Shown piece by piece: positions 52,376-62,700 of a stretch of DNA of 64,000 nt. The stretch lies in contig CBDCZI010000021.1 of the NCBI GenBank assembly GCA_965224495.1, positions 1 to 64,000 of the forward strand, written 5' to 3'. Under the pieces are notes generated by a model that was not told the origin of the DNA, did not search any database, and saw only the letters and a list, made by a program, of their open reading frames with translations. This DNA comes from CBDCZI01 sp965224495. Its GTDB lineage: Bacteria > Bacteroidota > Bacteroidia > Cytophagales > JAAEPT01. The translations under genes and the position numbers were made by a program. Every line of letters begins with the position of its first letter. Position 1 is the stretch's first letter.

Positions 52376-53305
52376 TTACTTTTTCTTGTTGTTTTCCATG
52401 TCCTCGACCAGTGACCAGTAAGTGTTGAACCTACTTGGAGCAATCTCACCATTTTCAACACCTTCTTTTATCGCACATTCGGGTTCGTACATATGTGAAC
52501 AATCGTTGTATTTACATTGCCCCAAACGTTCCCTCATTTCTACGAAATAATGACTGATTTCTTCTTTCTCCATGTCGATTATACCAATTTCTTTGATACC
52601 TGGTGTGTCGATGATTTTTCCTCCTGAAGAGAGTTGGTGCATTTCGGCAAAAGTAGTGGTGTGTTTTCCTTTGTCGTTGTAGTCAGAAATAGTTTTGGTG
52701 TCAATATCCAGATCAGGTAATAGGTAATTGATAAGTGTCGATTTACCGACCCCAGAATGCCCACTTACTAAAGTGGTTTTTCCTTTTAATTCATTTTCTA
52801 ATCCTTCTAAACCTATTTTTTCGGAAATGGAAACTTGCTTGCATGTGTAACCTAAGTTTTCGTACAAGGCACAATGATGAGCTAATTTTTCAAGGTCTTT
52901 TTCGTTCAGTAAATCAATCTTATTAAAGATAATAGTTACAGGGATACGGAAGCTTTCTGTTGTTACTAAAAAACGGTCAATAAAACCAACGGAAGTATGC
53001 GGGCTTTTGATGGTAACGATAAGTATCGCTTGGTCTATATTGGAAGCAATAATCTGTGCTTGTGCTGATAATTTGGTAGCCTTTCGTATGACGTAATTGT
53101 CTCTTTTAAGGATTTCTGTAATGAGTGCAGTTTTTTGTTCTCCCTCTTCAATATGAAATTTGACATAATCACCAACAGCCAACGGATTGGTTACTTTGAC
53201 TTTAAAACGCTTGAATTTCCCACGTAGTCTAGCCTTGTGTGTGTCTCCGTTTTCGTCCATGATTAAATACCATGAACCAGTAGATTTGATGATTTGTCCC
53301 TTCAT
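52376..53305 (-). CDS. rsgA: ribosome small-subunit-dependent GTPase A
   Basis: Circularly permuted GTPase that helps mature the 30S subunit. 309 residues: N-terminal OB fold (about 1-75), then G4 (NKIDLL), G1 (SGHSGVGKSTL) and G3 (DTPGIKEIG) in permuted order. A C-terminal zinc finger (CKYNDCSHMYEPEC) follows. All motifs intact. Single gene; the frameshifted waaA lies upstream on the same strand, 64 bases away. Confidence 0.97.
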   Translation of the reverse strand: MKGQIIKSTGSWYLIMDENGDTHKARLRGKFKRFKVKVTNPLAVGDYVKFHIEEGEQKTALITEILKRDNYVIRKATKLSAQAQIIASNIDQAILIVTIKSPHTSVGFIDRFLVTTESFRIPVTIIFNKIDLLNEKDLEKLAHHCALYENLGYTCKQVSISEKIGLEGLENELKGKTTLVSGHSGVGKSTLINYLLPDLDIDTKTISDYNDKGKHTTTFAEMHQLSSGGKIIDTPGIKEIGIIDMEKEEISHYFVEMRERLGQCKYNDCSHMYEPECAIKEGVENGEIAPSRFNTYWSLVEDMENNKKK

Positions 53306-53368
53306 TGAGTGTAAAAATACAATAATTTATTGGCTAAAATGTACTGTCTTTCGATAGAAAATAGAATG

Positions 53369-53707
53369 TTAGCGGTTCAGTAAATTTTTGCAGTAGTTGA
53401 TAATCGTATCAGAAGCACCTAGGTTTTTTTGGATATACTGAGTAAGTGTTTGAGCGATAGAATTACGTAATGCCTGACTGTCGTAAAGTGAAGTGAACTT
53501 TTGAGTAAATTCTGCTTGTGTTGTGATGGGGAAACAAACGTCTAAATCGACTAAATGTATAACTTCATCAAATTTTTTGTACTCAGGACCGATTAATATA
53601 GGTGTGCCATAAGTAGCGGTCTCAAGTGTGTTGTGTAAACCTGTTTTGAAGCCTCCTCCTATGTGCGATATCATCGAAAATTGATATACCGAAGATAACA
53701 TACCCAT
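53369..53707 (-). pseudogene. waaA: waaA (kdtA) 3' portion, out of frame
   Basis: C-terminal part of 3-deoxy-D-manno-octulosonic acid transferase: GMLSSVYQFSMISHIGGGFKTGLHN and ETATYGTPILIGPEYKKFDE, the GT-B donor-binding region. In-frame DNA upstream reads TIRYSQLTDTSNQDVLLLDN and joins the 5' portion across the A9 tract at 53767-53775. The ATG at 53707 (M in MGML) is probably not a true start. Confidence 0.8.
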
Positions 53708-53711
53708 ATTA

Positions 53712-54608
53712 TCAAGGAGTAATACGTCTTGGTTTGAGGTGTCTGTTAGTTGAGAATAACGAATGGTTTTTTTTTGAAATATGTTGTTCGATATAACTCA
53801 AATCTGAGTCTGTAATATTATGCGGTGCAATGATGGTTTTTAACGGTTGGTCAAAATTATTTAAAAAAGGGAGAATGATTTCTAAATCTTCTTTCCACGA
53901 ACTACCGATAACAAAACAAGGTTTGTCACCGATAAATTGTTTGATTTCTATTAATTCCTTTGGCTGTTTACACAAGTCGTAGACACGGTCAAATCGTGTG
54001 TCTCCAGTTACTTTAACAGAAGATATCTTAATGGAATTTAGTAGTTTTTCAGATAATCTATTCTGAACGAAAAAATATTTGAATAACTTTAAAGTGTGTT
54101 TTGAGCTGTTTCCGTACCATTTAAAATAATTTTGGTTTTCTCTAAAAATGGAAGAAATAGACAAAAGTTGTGTGCCGTTTTTGTGTAGTGAATTACAGAT
54201 ATGAAACCAAAATTCGTATTTAACAAAAAACGAGATTGTAGGATTGAAAAACAAAGAAAACTTATCAGCTTCTACCTTTGTGTCGAAAGGGAGGTAGCAT
54301 ACGTAATCGACTGCGGAGTAATTTTTTCTTACTTCATAGCCCGAAGGAGAGAAGAAGGTTAATAAGGTTTTGAAATCGGGAAATTCCGTTTTGAATTTGT
54401 CGATAACAGGACGAGCTTGTTCAAATTCACCTAACGAAGCACAATGAAAATGAGCAACCTTCCGTTTATCGTTTTTCCACGAAGTAGGAACGTTTGAATA
54501 AATCATTTTTCGTCCTTGGGAAAACTGTTTTGCTTTCTCATTGAAAGGCGAAAGAACAGTAGCCAAAAGACGGTAAAAGAATATTCCTATGTTGTAAAGC
54601 AGTTTCAT
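53712..54608 (-). pseudogene. waaA: waaA (kdtA) 5' portion, lipid A Kdo transferase interrupted by frameshift
   Basis: N-terminal 298 codons of the Kdo transferase: membrane-anchor helix at the start, VPTSWKNDKRKVAHFHCASLGEFEQARPVI, SIFRENQNYFKW, VKVTGDTRFDRVYDL. After SKK at the run of nine As (53767-53775 on the plus strand as Ts) the frame departs from the family and stops. With eight As, the reading continues KKTIRYSQL into the 3' portion and gives about 412 residues, the normal length. WaaA is essential for LPS in most Gram-negatives, so this is a sequencing error, slippage-tolerated expression or a real lesion. Confidence 0.85.
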
Positions 54609-54628
54609 TTATTTAGTCTAAAGTAAAA

Positions 54629-54669
54629 AGTCGTAAGTCGTAAGTAAAATATACTTACGACTTACGACT
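54629..54669 (-). terminator. perfect 18-bp hairpin, terminator of ahpC
   Basis: AGTCGTAAGTCGTAAGTA pairs perfectly with TACTTACGACTTACGACT around a 5-base loop. On the minus strand it is followed by TTTTTACTTT, 17 bases after the ahpC stop. Confidence 0.75.
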
Positions 54670-54685
54670 AAAGACTTACTACTTC

Positions 54686-55315
54686 TTAGTGTTTAGACAA
54701 GTAGTCAGCAACACCTTCGAAAGTAGCAACCATTCCGTCTTCACCTTCTTTCCAGTTTGCAGGACAAACTTCTCCGTGCTCTTCAGTAAATTGTAAAGCG
54801 TCAACTAATCTTAAAAATTCGTCGATGCTACGTCCTAAAGGTAAATCATTTACAGAACCGTGACGAACGATACCTTCTTTATCGATTAAGAAAGTTCCTC
54901 TTAATGCAACAGGGATACCATTGAATGATAATTGACCTGCTTCGTTGTATTCGTAATCTCCAGCTAAAACACCGAAGTTTGTAGCGATAGTTTTGTCAAC
55001 ATCAGCAACCAATGGGTAAGTAATACCTTTAATTCCACCGTTGTTTTTTTCTGTGTTTAACCACGCTAAGTGTGTTTGTTCTGTATCAGTAGAACATCCA
55101 ACAACAGCAACGCCTCTTTTTTCGAACTCAGCCAATTTTGTTTGGAAAGCAATCAACTCAGAAGGACAAACGAAAGTAAAATCTTTTGGGTAAAAGAATA
55201 AAACTACGTATTTGTTTCCTAAATATTGGTTCAATGAGAAACTTTCAACGATTTCGTTTCCGTTTACTACTGCAGGTGCGTCAAATGAAGGCGCTTTTCT
55301 TGTAACTAAAGTCAT
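54686..55315 (-). CDS. ahpC: peroxiredoxin, AhpC type
   Basis: Reduces hydrogen and organic peroxides. 209 residues, typical 2-Cys: peroxidatic C50 in FYPKDFTFVCPSE and resolving Cys at about 184 in EHGEVCPANWK. AhpF is not adjacent, so a thioredoxin-type reductant is likely. It starts 4 bases after the Fur-family regulator gene, and both are probably one operon controlled by that regulator (peroxide response). Confidence 0.95.
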   Translation of the reverse strand: MTLVTRKAPSFDAPAVVNGNEIVESFSLNQYLGNKYVVLFFYPKDFTFVCPSELIAFQTKLAEFEKRGVAVVGCSTDTEQTHLAWLNTEKNNGGIKGITYPLVADVDKTIATNFGVLAGDYEYNEAGQLSFNGIPVALRGTFLIDKEGIVRHGSVNDLPLGRSIDEFLRLVDALQFTEEHGEVCPANWKEGEDGMVATFEGVADYLSKH

Positions 55316-55319
55316 CTTT

Positions 55320-55745
55320 TTATCTATTTAATTGTTGTTTTGCATTTATAACCACATCAATACTTTTGATGTCATATCCTTTTAAATTCTTCTTATTGAA
55401 ATGATTTTCAATCAAGTCCATCAATTCTTTGTCGTTGTAATCATTTACTTCATTGGTTTCGTCGAGATGAATATGGCAATGGTTGTGTAAATGAATATCG
55501 TAACGCATACAACCCGCATTAGTAGCCATTTTTTTAATCAATTTCAAATCTTCGAAAGTTTCAAGGTTATTGTAAACAGATTGAAAAGTGGTTTTAATGT
55601 TTGCTTGAGCGAGGTATTGAATGATTTCTTCAACAGAAGGATGGTTGAGTTCATACAACGACTTTAAAGTAAAAAAACGTGTCTTAGTGATTTTTAAGTC
55701 CTGCTTTTTTAAAGTGTCCTCTATATGTGTGTCTGTAACTGTCAT
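55320..55745 (-). CDS. Fur-family transcriptional repressor (PerR-like)
   Basis: About 141 residues. Winged-helix N-terminus with LKITKTRFFTLKSLYEL and SVEEIIQYLAQANIKTTFQSVYNNLETF, then a metal-binding dimer domain with HLHNHCHIHLDE. The CxxC zinc-site pairs of typical Fur are not obvious. ATG at 55745 (MTVTDTHI) is favoured over the TTG at 55766, which lies inside the -7 box. Its position 4 bases upstream of ahpC supports a PerR role. Confidence 0.88.
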   Translation of the reverse strand: MTVTDTHIEDTLKKQDLKITKTRFFTLKSLYELNHPSVEEIIQYLAQANIKTTFQSVYNNLETFEDLKLIKKMATNAGCMRYDIHLHNHCHIHLDETNEVNDYNDKELMDLIENHFNKKNLKGYDIKSIDVVINAKQQLNR

Positions 55746-55763
55746 TCCTAAATTTGAATACTT

Positions 55764-55794
55764 CAAAATTAGTCAAAAAGTAAAACGGAAACAA
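55764..55794 (-). promoter_or_regulatory. promoter of fur-ahpC (TTG-N20-TAATTTTG)
   Basis: Minus strand: TTG at 55792-55794 and TAATTTTG at 55764-55771, separated by 20 bases, 18 bases before the ATG at 55745. Confidence 0.6.
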
Positions 55795-55817
55795 GGAAAT
55801 AATAAACTTAGATGGTT

Positions 55818-56177
55818 TTAGTTCATATCTATACTTATAGCTAAACTCAAAAGTTCATCTATTGTTTGGTAAGGAAGGTCTTTTTTGGTGTCAATCAAAA
55901 ATATTTTCATTCGTGCTCGTTTTTCTTGAAGGAGTAAAGGGTGTTCTATTAAGTTGCCATCAATGAAACCAATATAAGGCGTGTTTGTGTTTTTCTTCTT
56001 CCATAAATAACAGATCCTTTTTCCTTGGTAGTAATAAGTAGGCATACCATAACTCATTTTTTCGGTGATGTCTTCTTTGAAATTTAATAAATGATTTCGT
56101 AAGGCAAGTAAGGTGCTTTTTAGCGGTTCGTCTAATTGTTCGAAGAAAGCATCAGTAGGTTTTAGTGAAAAATACAT
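55818..56177 (-). CDS. DUF1801 domain-containing protein
   Basis: 119 residues matching the YdhG/DUF1801 fold: LKSTLLALRNHLL, ITEKMSYGMPTYYYQGKRICYLW and YIGFIDGNLIEHP. Cytoplasmic, function unknown. Just upstream is TTTTGCGCTATTT, a variant of the motif seen before cca and the hybrid kinase gene. Free-standing; the 297 bases from 56178 to 56474 show nothing else recognisable. Confidence 0.85.
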   Translation of the reverse strand: MYFSLKPTDAFFEQLDEPLKSTLLALRNHLLNFKEDITEKMSYGMPTYYYQGKRICYLWKKKNTNTPYIGFIDGNLIEHPLLLQEKRARMKIFLIDTKKDLPYQTIDELLSLAISIDMN

Positions 56178-56474
56178 TGTTTTTTTAAATAGCGCAAAAA
56201 AATAAATATACGAAAAATAATAACTGTATGTAAAGTCTAGTTAATCAATTAGGTGACTGCTGATTAACTGTTGTGTGTCTTGTTGTTGAGCATCAGTGGG
56301 TTACTTTTGGTGTTGTGGATGATATATATGTTTAAACAAGTGCTCTTTTTAACAACTTATAGGTCGGGATACTTGTTTAACGTTTTTGGCATAGGTTGCT
56401 AATGGAACAAAAAGCTGTGAAATACCGTAAAGAATTGGATATACTTACTTATTTTAGAGGTTCTAAAGATTTTT

Positions 56475-56786
56475 ATGGTACAGATAAGAAAGATAATATT
56501 GTTACTGTTGTTCCCCTTGTTGTTAAGTTGGGTACCTAGTACGATTAAACAACAGCGATTAGATGTTAACGTTGAGGTTTTACAAAAGAAAGGTAAGACT
56601 GATGTGAAGGTTGAGGTTTTAGGAGGTGTGCCAAATTTTAAATTAGAGATAATAGGAATAGAAGGAACGCAGGTTTATAGGTCAAGTGACAATTACTTTT
56701 ATTTCCCAGGTATTAAGACAGGGAAATACTATATTGTTGTCACTGATTCAAAGTATAAAGTGAAAGGGATTCATTTAAAGATTTAA
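56475..56786 (+). CDS. small secreted protein paired with the giant surface protein
   Basis: 103 residues with a signal peptide (IRKIILLLLFPLLLSWVPS) and a single SprB-like/Ig-like beta domain (VKVEVLGGVPNFKLEIIGIEGTQVYRSSDNYFYFPGIKTGKYYIVVTDSK). The stop is followed after one base by the ATG of the giant gene, so they are cotranscribed. Its domain resembles the repeats in that protein. Confidence 0.75.
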   Translation: MVQIRKIILLLLFPLLLSWVPSTIKQQRLDVNVEVLQKKGKTDVKVEVLGGVPNFKLEIIGIEGTQVYRSSDNYFYFPGIKTGKYYIVVTDSKYKVKGIHLKI

Positions 56787-56787
56787 T

Positions 56788-59700
56788 ATGAGATTAAAAG
56801 TATATTTATATTTATTTTTTAGTTTATTGTTGTTTGGTGTGGGGCATACTCAAATGACAATTGTAACTCCTTTGACAACAACACCGATAGCTTGTTCTGG
56901 GGATGAAACAGCTTCAATAACGGTAAATATAATTAATGGAACAGGACCGTATAGGTACCAACTTGCAGGAAGGTTAGCTGCAACTGAAAATTCAGCCTTA
57001 ACAAATCACACGTTCTCTGATTTACCTGGGGGTGATTATATTGTAATCGTAACAGATTTAGACCCCGTAAATTTTGCATTAGACGCAAAGACTCTTACTA
57101 TTGATACACTAATAGCAGTGACTTTTCCTGCAACGATTGTCTTAGACGAATCTTGTTTAGGAACAGGAGATGGAGCCATTAATATTTCTCCAGTAGGAGG
57201 GACTTTACCTTACACAAGTACCGTTTGGAGTAATGGAGCGACAACAGAAGATATTACTGATTTAGTAGGAGCAAACTACACGGTGACAATTACAGATACA
57301 AAAGGGTGTACTTACGATACTACAATGACAGTCAATCCTGGTATTGAGGTGGTAGCTGATTTTACAGCACCAGCCCCCGACTGTCAAGGAGAACCGATGG
57401 TGTTTACAGATGCTTCAATAGGAAGTCCAGATAGTTACTTGTGGAACTTTGCTTCAGGAGCAACACCAGCAACAGATGGAACAGCAACACCACCTATTGT
57501 AACTTACTCTTCTTCAGGTACGAAATCTGTGAGTTTAACAGTAACTAAAGGTGTTTGTTCAGATGTTATTTCTAAGAATATAACGGTGGTAGCTTTACCT
57601 ACTGCAGATATCACACCAGTAGCAGACCTTTGTTTAAATGACACACCAGTGAACCTAACTTTAACAGGAGGTTCAGTGGGTGGAGGAACTTTTTCAGGAG
57701 CAGGAGTTACAGGTGCTACCTTTAACCCAACAACAGCAGGCGTAGGAACACATACGGTTAGTTATGAGGTAACGGATAATGGTTGTACAAAGATAGCAAC
57801 TACAACTATAGAAGTATTGGCATTGCCAAACCCAACATTTGGAGCAATACCCGATATTTGTGAAAGTGCATCAACTTATACCTTAACAGAAGGTTCTGCA
57901 CCACTTGGAGGAACTTATTCAGGAGCAGGAATAGCAACAAGTCCGACTTTTGATCCTATTATAGGGGACGGAACATATACTTTAACTTATACAGTAACAG
58001 TAGGTACTTGTACAGGAGGTACAACACAAACAATAACTGTTTTACCACAAGCAGTAGCAACCTTAGCTCCTTTAGGTCCGTTTTGTGAAGGCGACGGAGC
58101 AGTAGCTTTACCAGTAGGTTCACCATTAGGGGGGACTTATACAGGAACAGGAGTTGTTGGTGCTAATTTTTCTCCAATAACAGCGGGGGTAGGAACACAC
58201 ACGATAACTTATACTATTATCGGAGCAACGTGTAGTGGAGACGCCACAACCGATGTTGTCGTAAAGCCTTTACCAGTTGCGGATATCACACCAGTAGCAG
58301 ACCTTTGTTTAAATGATACACCAGTGAACTTAACTTTAACAGGTGGTTCGGTGGGTGGAGGAACTTTTTCAGGGGCAGGAATTACAGGTTCTACTTTTAA
58401 TCCAACAACAGCAGGCGTAGGGATACATACAATTACTTATTCGATTACAGTAAACGGATGTACAACAATAGCTACAACAACTATTGAAGTCTTGGCTTTA
58501 CCAAATCCTGTATTTGGAGCAATACCCGATATTTGTGAAAGTGACGCACCTTATACCCTAACAGAAGGTTCAGCACCACTTGGGGGAACTTATTCAGGAG
58601 CAGGAATAGCAACAAGTCCGACTTTTGATCCAATTATCGGAGATGGAACTTATACCTTGACTTACACCGTAACAGTAGGTACTTGTACAGGAAGCACAAC
58701 ACAGCTAATAACCGTTTTACCACAAGCAGTAGCAACCTTAGCTCCTTTAGGTCCGTTTTGTGAAGGCGACGGAGCAGTAGCTTTACCAGTAGGTTCACCA
58801 TTAGGGGGAACTTATACAGGAACAGGAGTTGTTGGTGCTAATTTTTCTCCAATAACAGCGGGGGTAGGAACACACACGATAACTTATACTATTATCGGAG
58901 CAACGTGTAGTGGGGATGCCACAACCGATGTTGTCGTAAAGCCTTTACCAGTTGCGGATATCACACCAGTAGCAGACCTTTGTTTAAATGACACACCAGT
59001 GAACCTAACTTTAACAGGTGGTTCGGTGGGTGGAGGAACTTTTTCAGGGGCAGGAATTACAGGTTCTACTTTTAATCCAACAACAGCAGGCGTAGGGATA
59101 CATACAATTACTTATTCGATTACAGTAAACGGATGTACAACAATAGCTACAACAACTATTGAAGTCTTGGCTTTACCAAATCCTGTATTTGGAGCAATAC
59201 CCGATATTTGTGAAAATATACCTGCATTTGATTTAACACAAGGGACTCCAACAGGAGGGACTTATTCAGGAACAGGAATAACAGTAAACCCAACGTTTGA
59301 CCCAGCTGTAGCAACAGCAGGAACGCATACGATAACTTATACTTTACAAAACGCTACCTGCAGTAACACCGCTACACAAACAGTAACAGTATTAGATGTG
59401 CCAGTAGTTACCTTGGTTACCCCAGGTCCATTTTGTGAAAATGATGTAGCAGTTACTTTGGTTGGAGGTTTACCATTAGGTGGGGATTATTCAGGAACAG
59501 GGGTAACAGCAAGCCCAACGTTTGACCCAGCCGTAGCTACAGCAGGAAATCATACAATAACTTATACGTTTGTTAATACAGGAGGGTGTGCAGGAATCGC
59601 AACTTCAGACATAGAGGTCAAAACGTTGCCTTTAGTTACTATTGACCCGTTAGGACCTTTGTGTTTGAATGGAACGCCAGTACCAGTAACGGGAACACCA

Positions 59701-62700
59701 GTAACAGGTGGGTTTTATTCTCCTATTGTAACTGTCGGAGCGACACCAATGTTTGACCCATCGGCAGTACCAGGTGATGGTGTGTACCCTGTGACACATA
59801 CATTTATTGACCCTGTCTCAGGTTGTAAAAATACAGCTACAACACCGGTAACGGTTTTACCTTTACCAGCAGTAACCTTAGCTGCAATGGCTGATGTCTG
59901 TATGAGTGATGCAACATTCCCGTTAGTTGGAGGTTTACCTGCGGGAGGAACTTACTCAGGAACAGGAGTGGTTGGAGGGACAAATTTTAATCCTTTGCTT
60001 GCCGGAGGAGGAGCACATACTATTACTTATACATTTACAGATGGTTCAGGATGTGCGGGAACAGCAACAACACCTTTAACAGTGAACCCTGGTACGCCAG
60101 CTACATTTACAGGTACACCAGATGTATGTTTAAATAATGGTGTGTTAACATTGAATGGAGGAACTCCAACAGTAGGAGGGATTGGAACTTATTCTGGTTC
60201 TGGAGTTACTGGTACTAACTTCAACCCTATGACGGCAGGTATCGGAACACATACATTGATTTATACTTTTGATGATGGTTCGGGTTGCCCAAGTATTGCT
60301 ACGGATGAGATAGAAGTTTTTGCTATTCCAACAATAGTATTAACACCTATTCTAGCAATGTGTAAGAATGATGCCTCAATTACTTTAACGCAAGGTACAC
60401 CAACAGGAGGTGTTTATTCAGGTACAGGAATAACAACAAGTCCAACGTTTGACCCTGCAACAGCATTAGACGGAGTGAATACCATTACTTATTCTTTTAC
60501 TGATGCCAATGGTTGTACAAATACACCAGCAACAACAGATATTATTGTAAACCCTTTACCTGTTGTAGTAATTACAGCGACACCGTCGGCAACAATTTGT
60601 GAAGGAGAAACGGTACAGTTATCAGCAACAGGAGTAGGTACGCATTCGTGGGCACCAGTTGATGCTACGATTGATGATGCTACTTCGGCAACGCCAAATG
60701 TTACACCAACTGTAACGACAACTTATACTGATGTAGTAACTAGTGGGGCAGGGTGTACAACAACAGAAACAATTGAGATAACAGTGAATCCTTTACCTAA
60801 ATTAACGGCTTCTTCAGATGCGGTTATTTGTGAAAAAGATAGTGTAGAACTTACCGTGACAAGTGATATTGCCGGTGGATTCTCTTGGGCACCAATGGCA
60901 TCAGTTGTAAATCCAACGAGTGGTGTAACGTATGTGAAACCTACCGTTGCTACGACTTACACAATAGAAGTAACTTCTTTGTTAGGTTGTAAAGAAACGG
61001 CTACAATAAACGTAAATGTAAACGCAAAACCAACAGGTACGTTTACCACTCCTAACGCAACAATTTGTGCAGAGCAGACAGCTACATTTACAGCGACTTT
61101 AGATCCTGCCTTTACTATTGCTCCGACAGGAGGATATTCTTATGATAAAGGTGTAACGTATGTTGGAGTGAATACAACAACGATTTCGGGAGCAGTTACG
61201 GGGACTAATACAGCAAGTGTTTTGTTAAAAGATGAGTTTGGTTGTGTTTCAGATACATTAAAAGAAACAGTGACTGCTTTAGCACCGATTTTATTTACAG
61301 TAGATGAAATAGCAGAACCAACGTGTTTAGCTCCGACATTGGGAGAATTTCACGTAAAGGATATTCAAGGAGGTCAGGCTAACTATACTGTTACTGTGAA
61401 CGCCGACGTGAGAGCAAATGTATTGCCTACTGATGTAAATGTTTATGACAATTTACCAATAGCAGTTTATGCCATAGAGGTAGAAGGTGCTTTTGGTTGT
61501 ACAGCAACGAAAACGGTAGCTTACCAAGGTAATATGACTTTTGACCCTATTCTAAGTCATTTGAAATGTAACGGTGACACTGATGGGTTTATATCTATTC
61601 AAAATGTACAAGGAGGAACAGCACCTTACGAATTTAGTTTTGAAGGAGGTGCTTATTCTGCAAATGCTACGTTTATCAATAAGTCAGCAGGGACTTATAT
61701 TATAACTATTAAAGACGCAACAGGTTGTGAAGTACCTGTGTCGGTAACCTTAAATGAACCTGATTTATTAGTGCCAGCACTTGATTTGGTAGTGAACGAA
61801 ACGTGTACAGGTTTGGATGATGGAAAAGTAACGGTAAGTGCCGTAGGAGGTAATCCACGTTATTTATTTGTATTAAACGGTACACCTAAAAAAGCATTAA
61901 TAGCAGAGTTTACAAACATAGCGGTTGGGCCTCACACCATTACTTTAGTTGATACCTTAGGTTGTCAGGCATCAATACCATTTGATATATTACCTGCAAC
62001 ACCTATCGTAACAACGATAGTAGCAACAGACGCAACAGATTGTACAACACCAAATGGCTTTGGAACAATCACTTCGACAGTAGGAGGAAGTGGTAACTTT
62101 AATTATTCAGCAGATGGAGGAGCAACATTTAAAGATAATGTGAATATTATTCCAGATATGCAAAATAAAGGCGTGGGTATTTATACCATTATTACTAAAG
62201 ATATTATCAACAACTGTACGGTTTCAGACACTTATTCAGTTGGAGCGGTAGGTAGTTTGGATGTAAGTAAAATAATTCAAAAAACAACTGGTGAATCTTG
62301 TGCAGAAAATGACGGAACAGATTCGTTGTCTAATTTTATAGGAACACCAGGGCCTTTTCAATTTCAGTTACACAGTTTGGCAGTTATACCAGGAGATCCT
62401 AATCCTGTATTAGTAGCTTACCAAGCAGATTCATCGTTTGCTAATTTGGTTTCAGGCTCGTATTATATTAAAATAAAAGACCCTACGGGATGTGAGTACA
62501 CAAAACCTTTTACGATTTCACCACCTGTACCAATAGCTATTTCTTCGTTTTCTACACCAGCGGATTGTGGTTTGGCTAACGGATCGTTGAATGTAACTGT
62601 TTCGGGAGGTCTTGCCCCTTATACTTATGTATTAAATAAAACCTTAACACAAACGACAGGCGTGTTTCCTAATATGTTAGCAGGGTCATATACGATTGAT

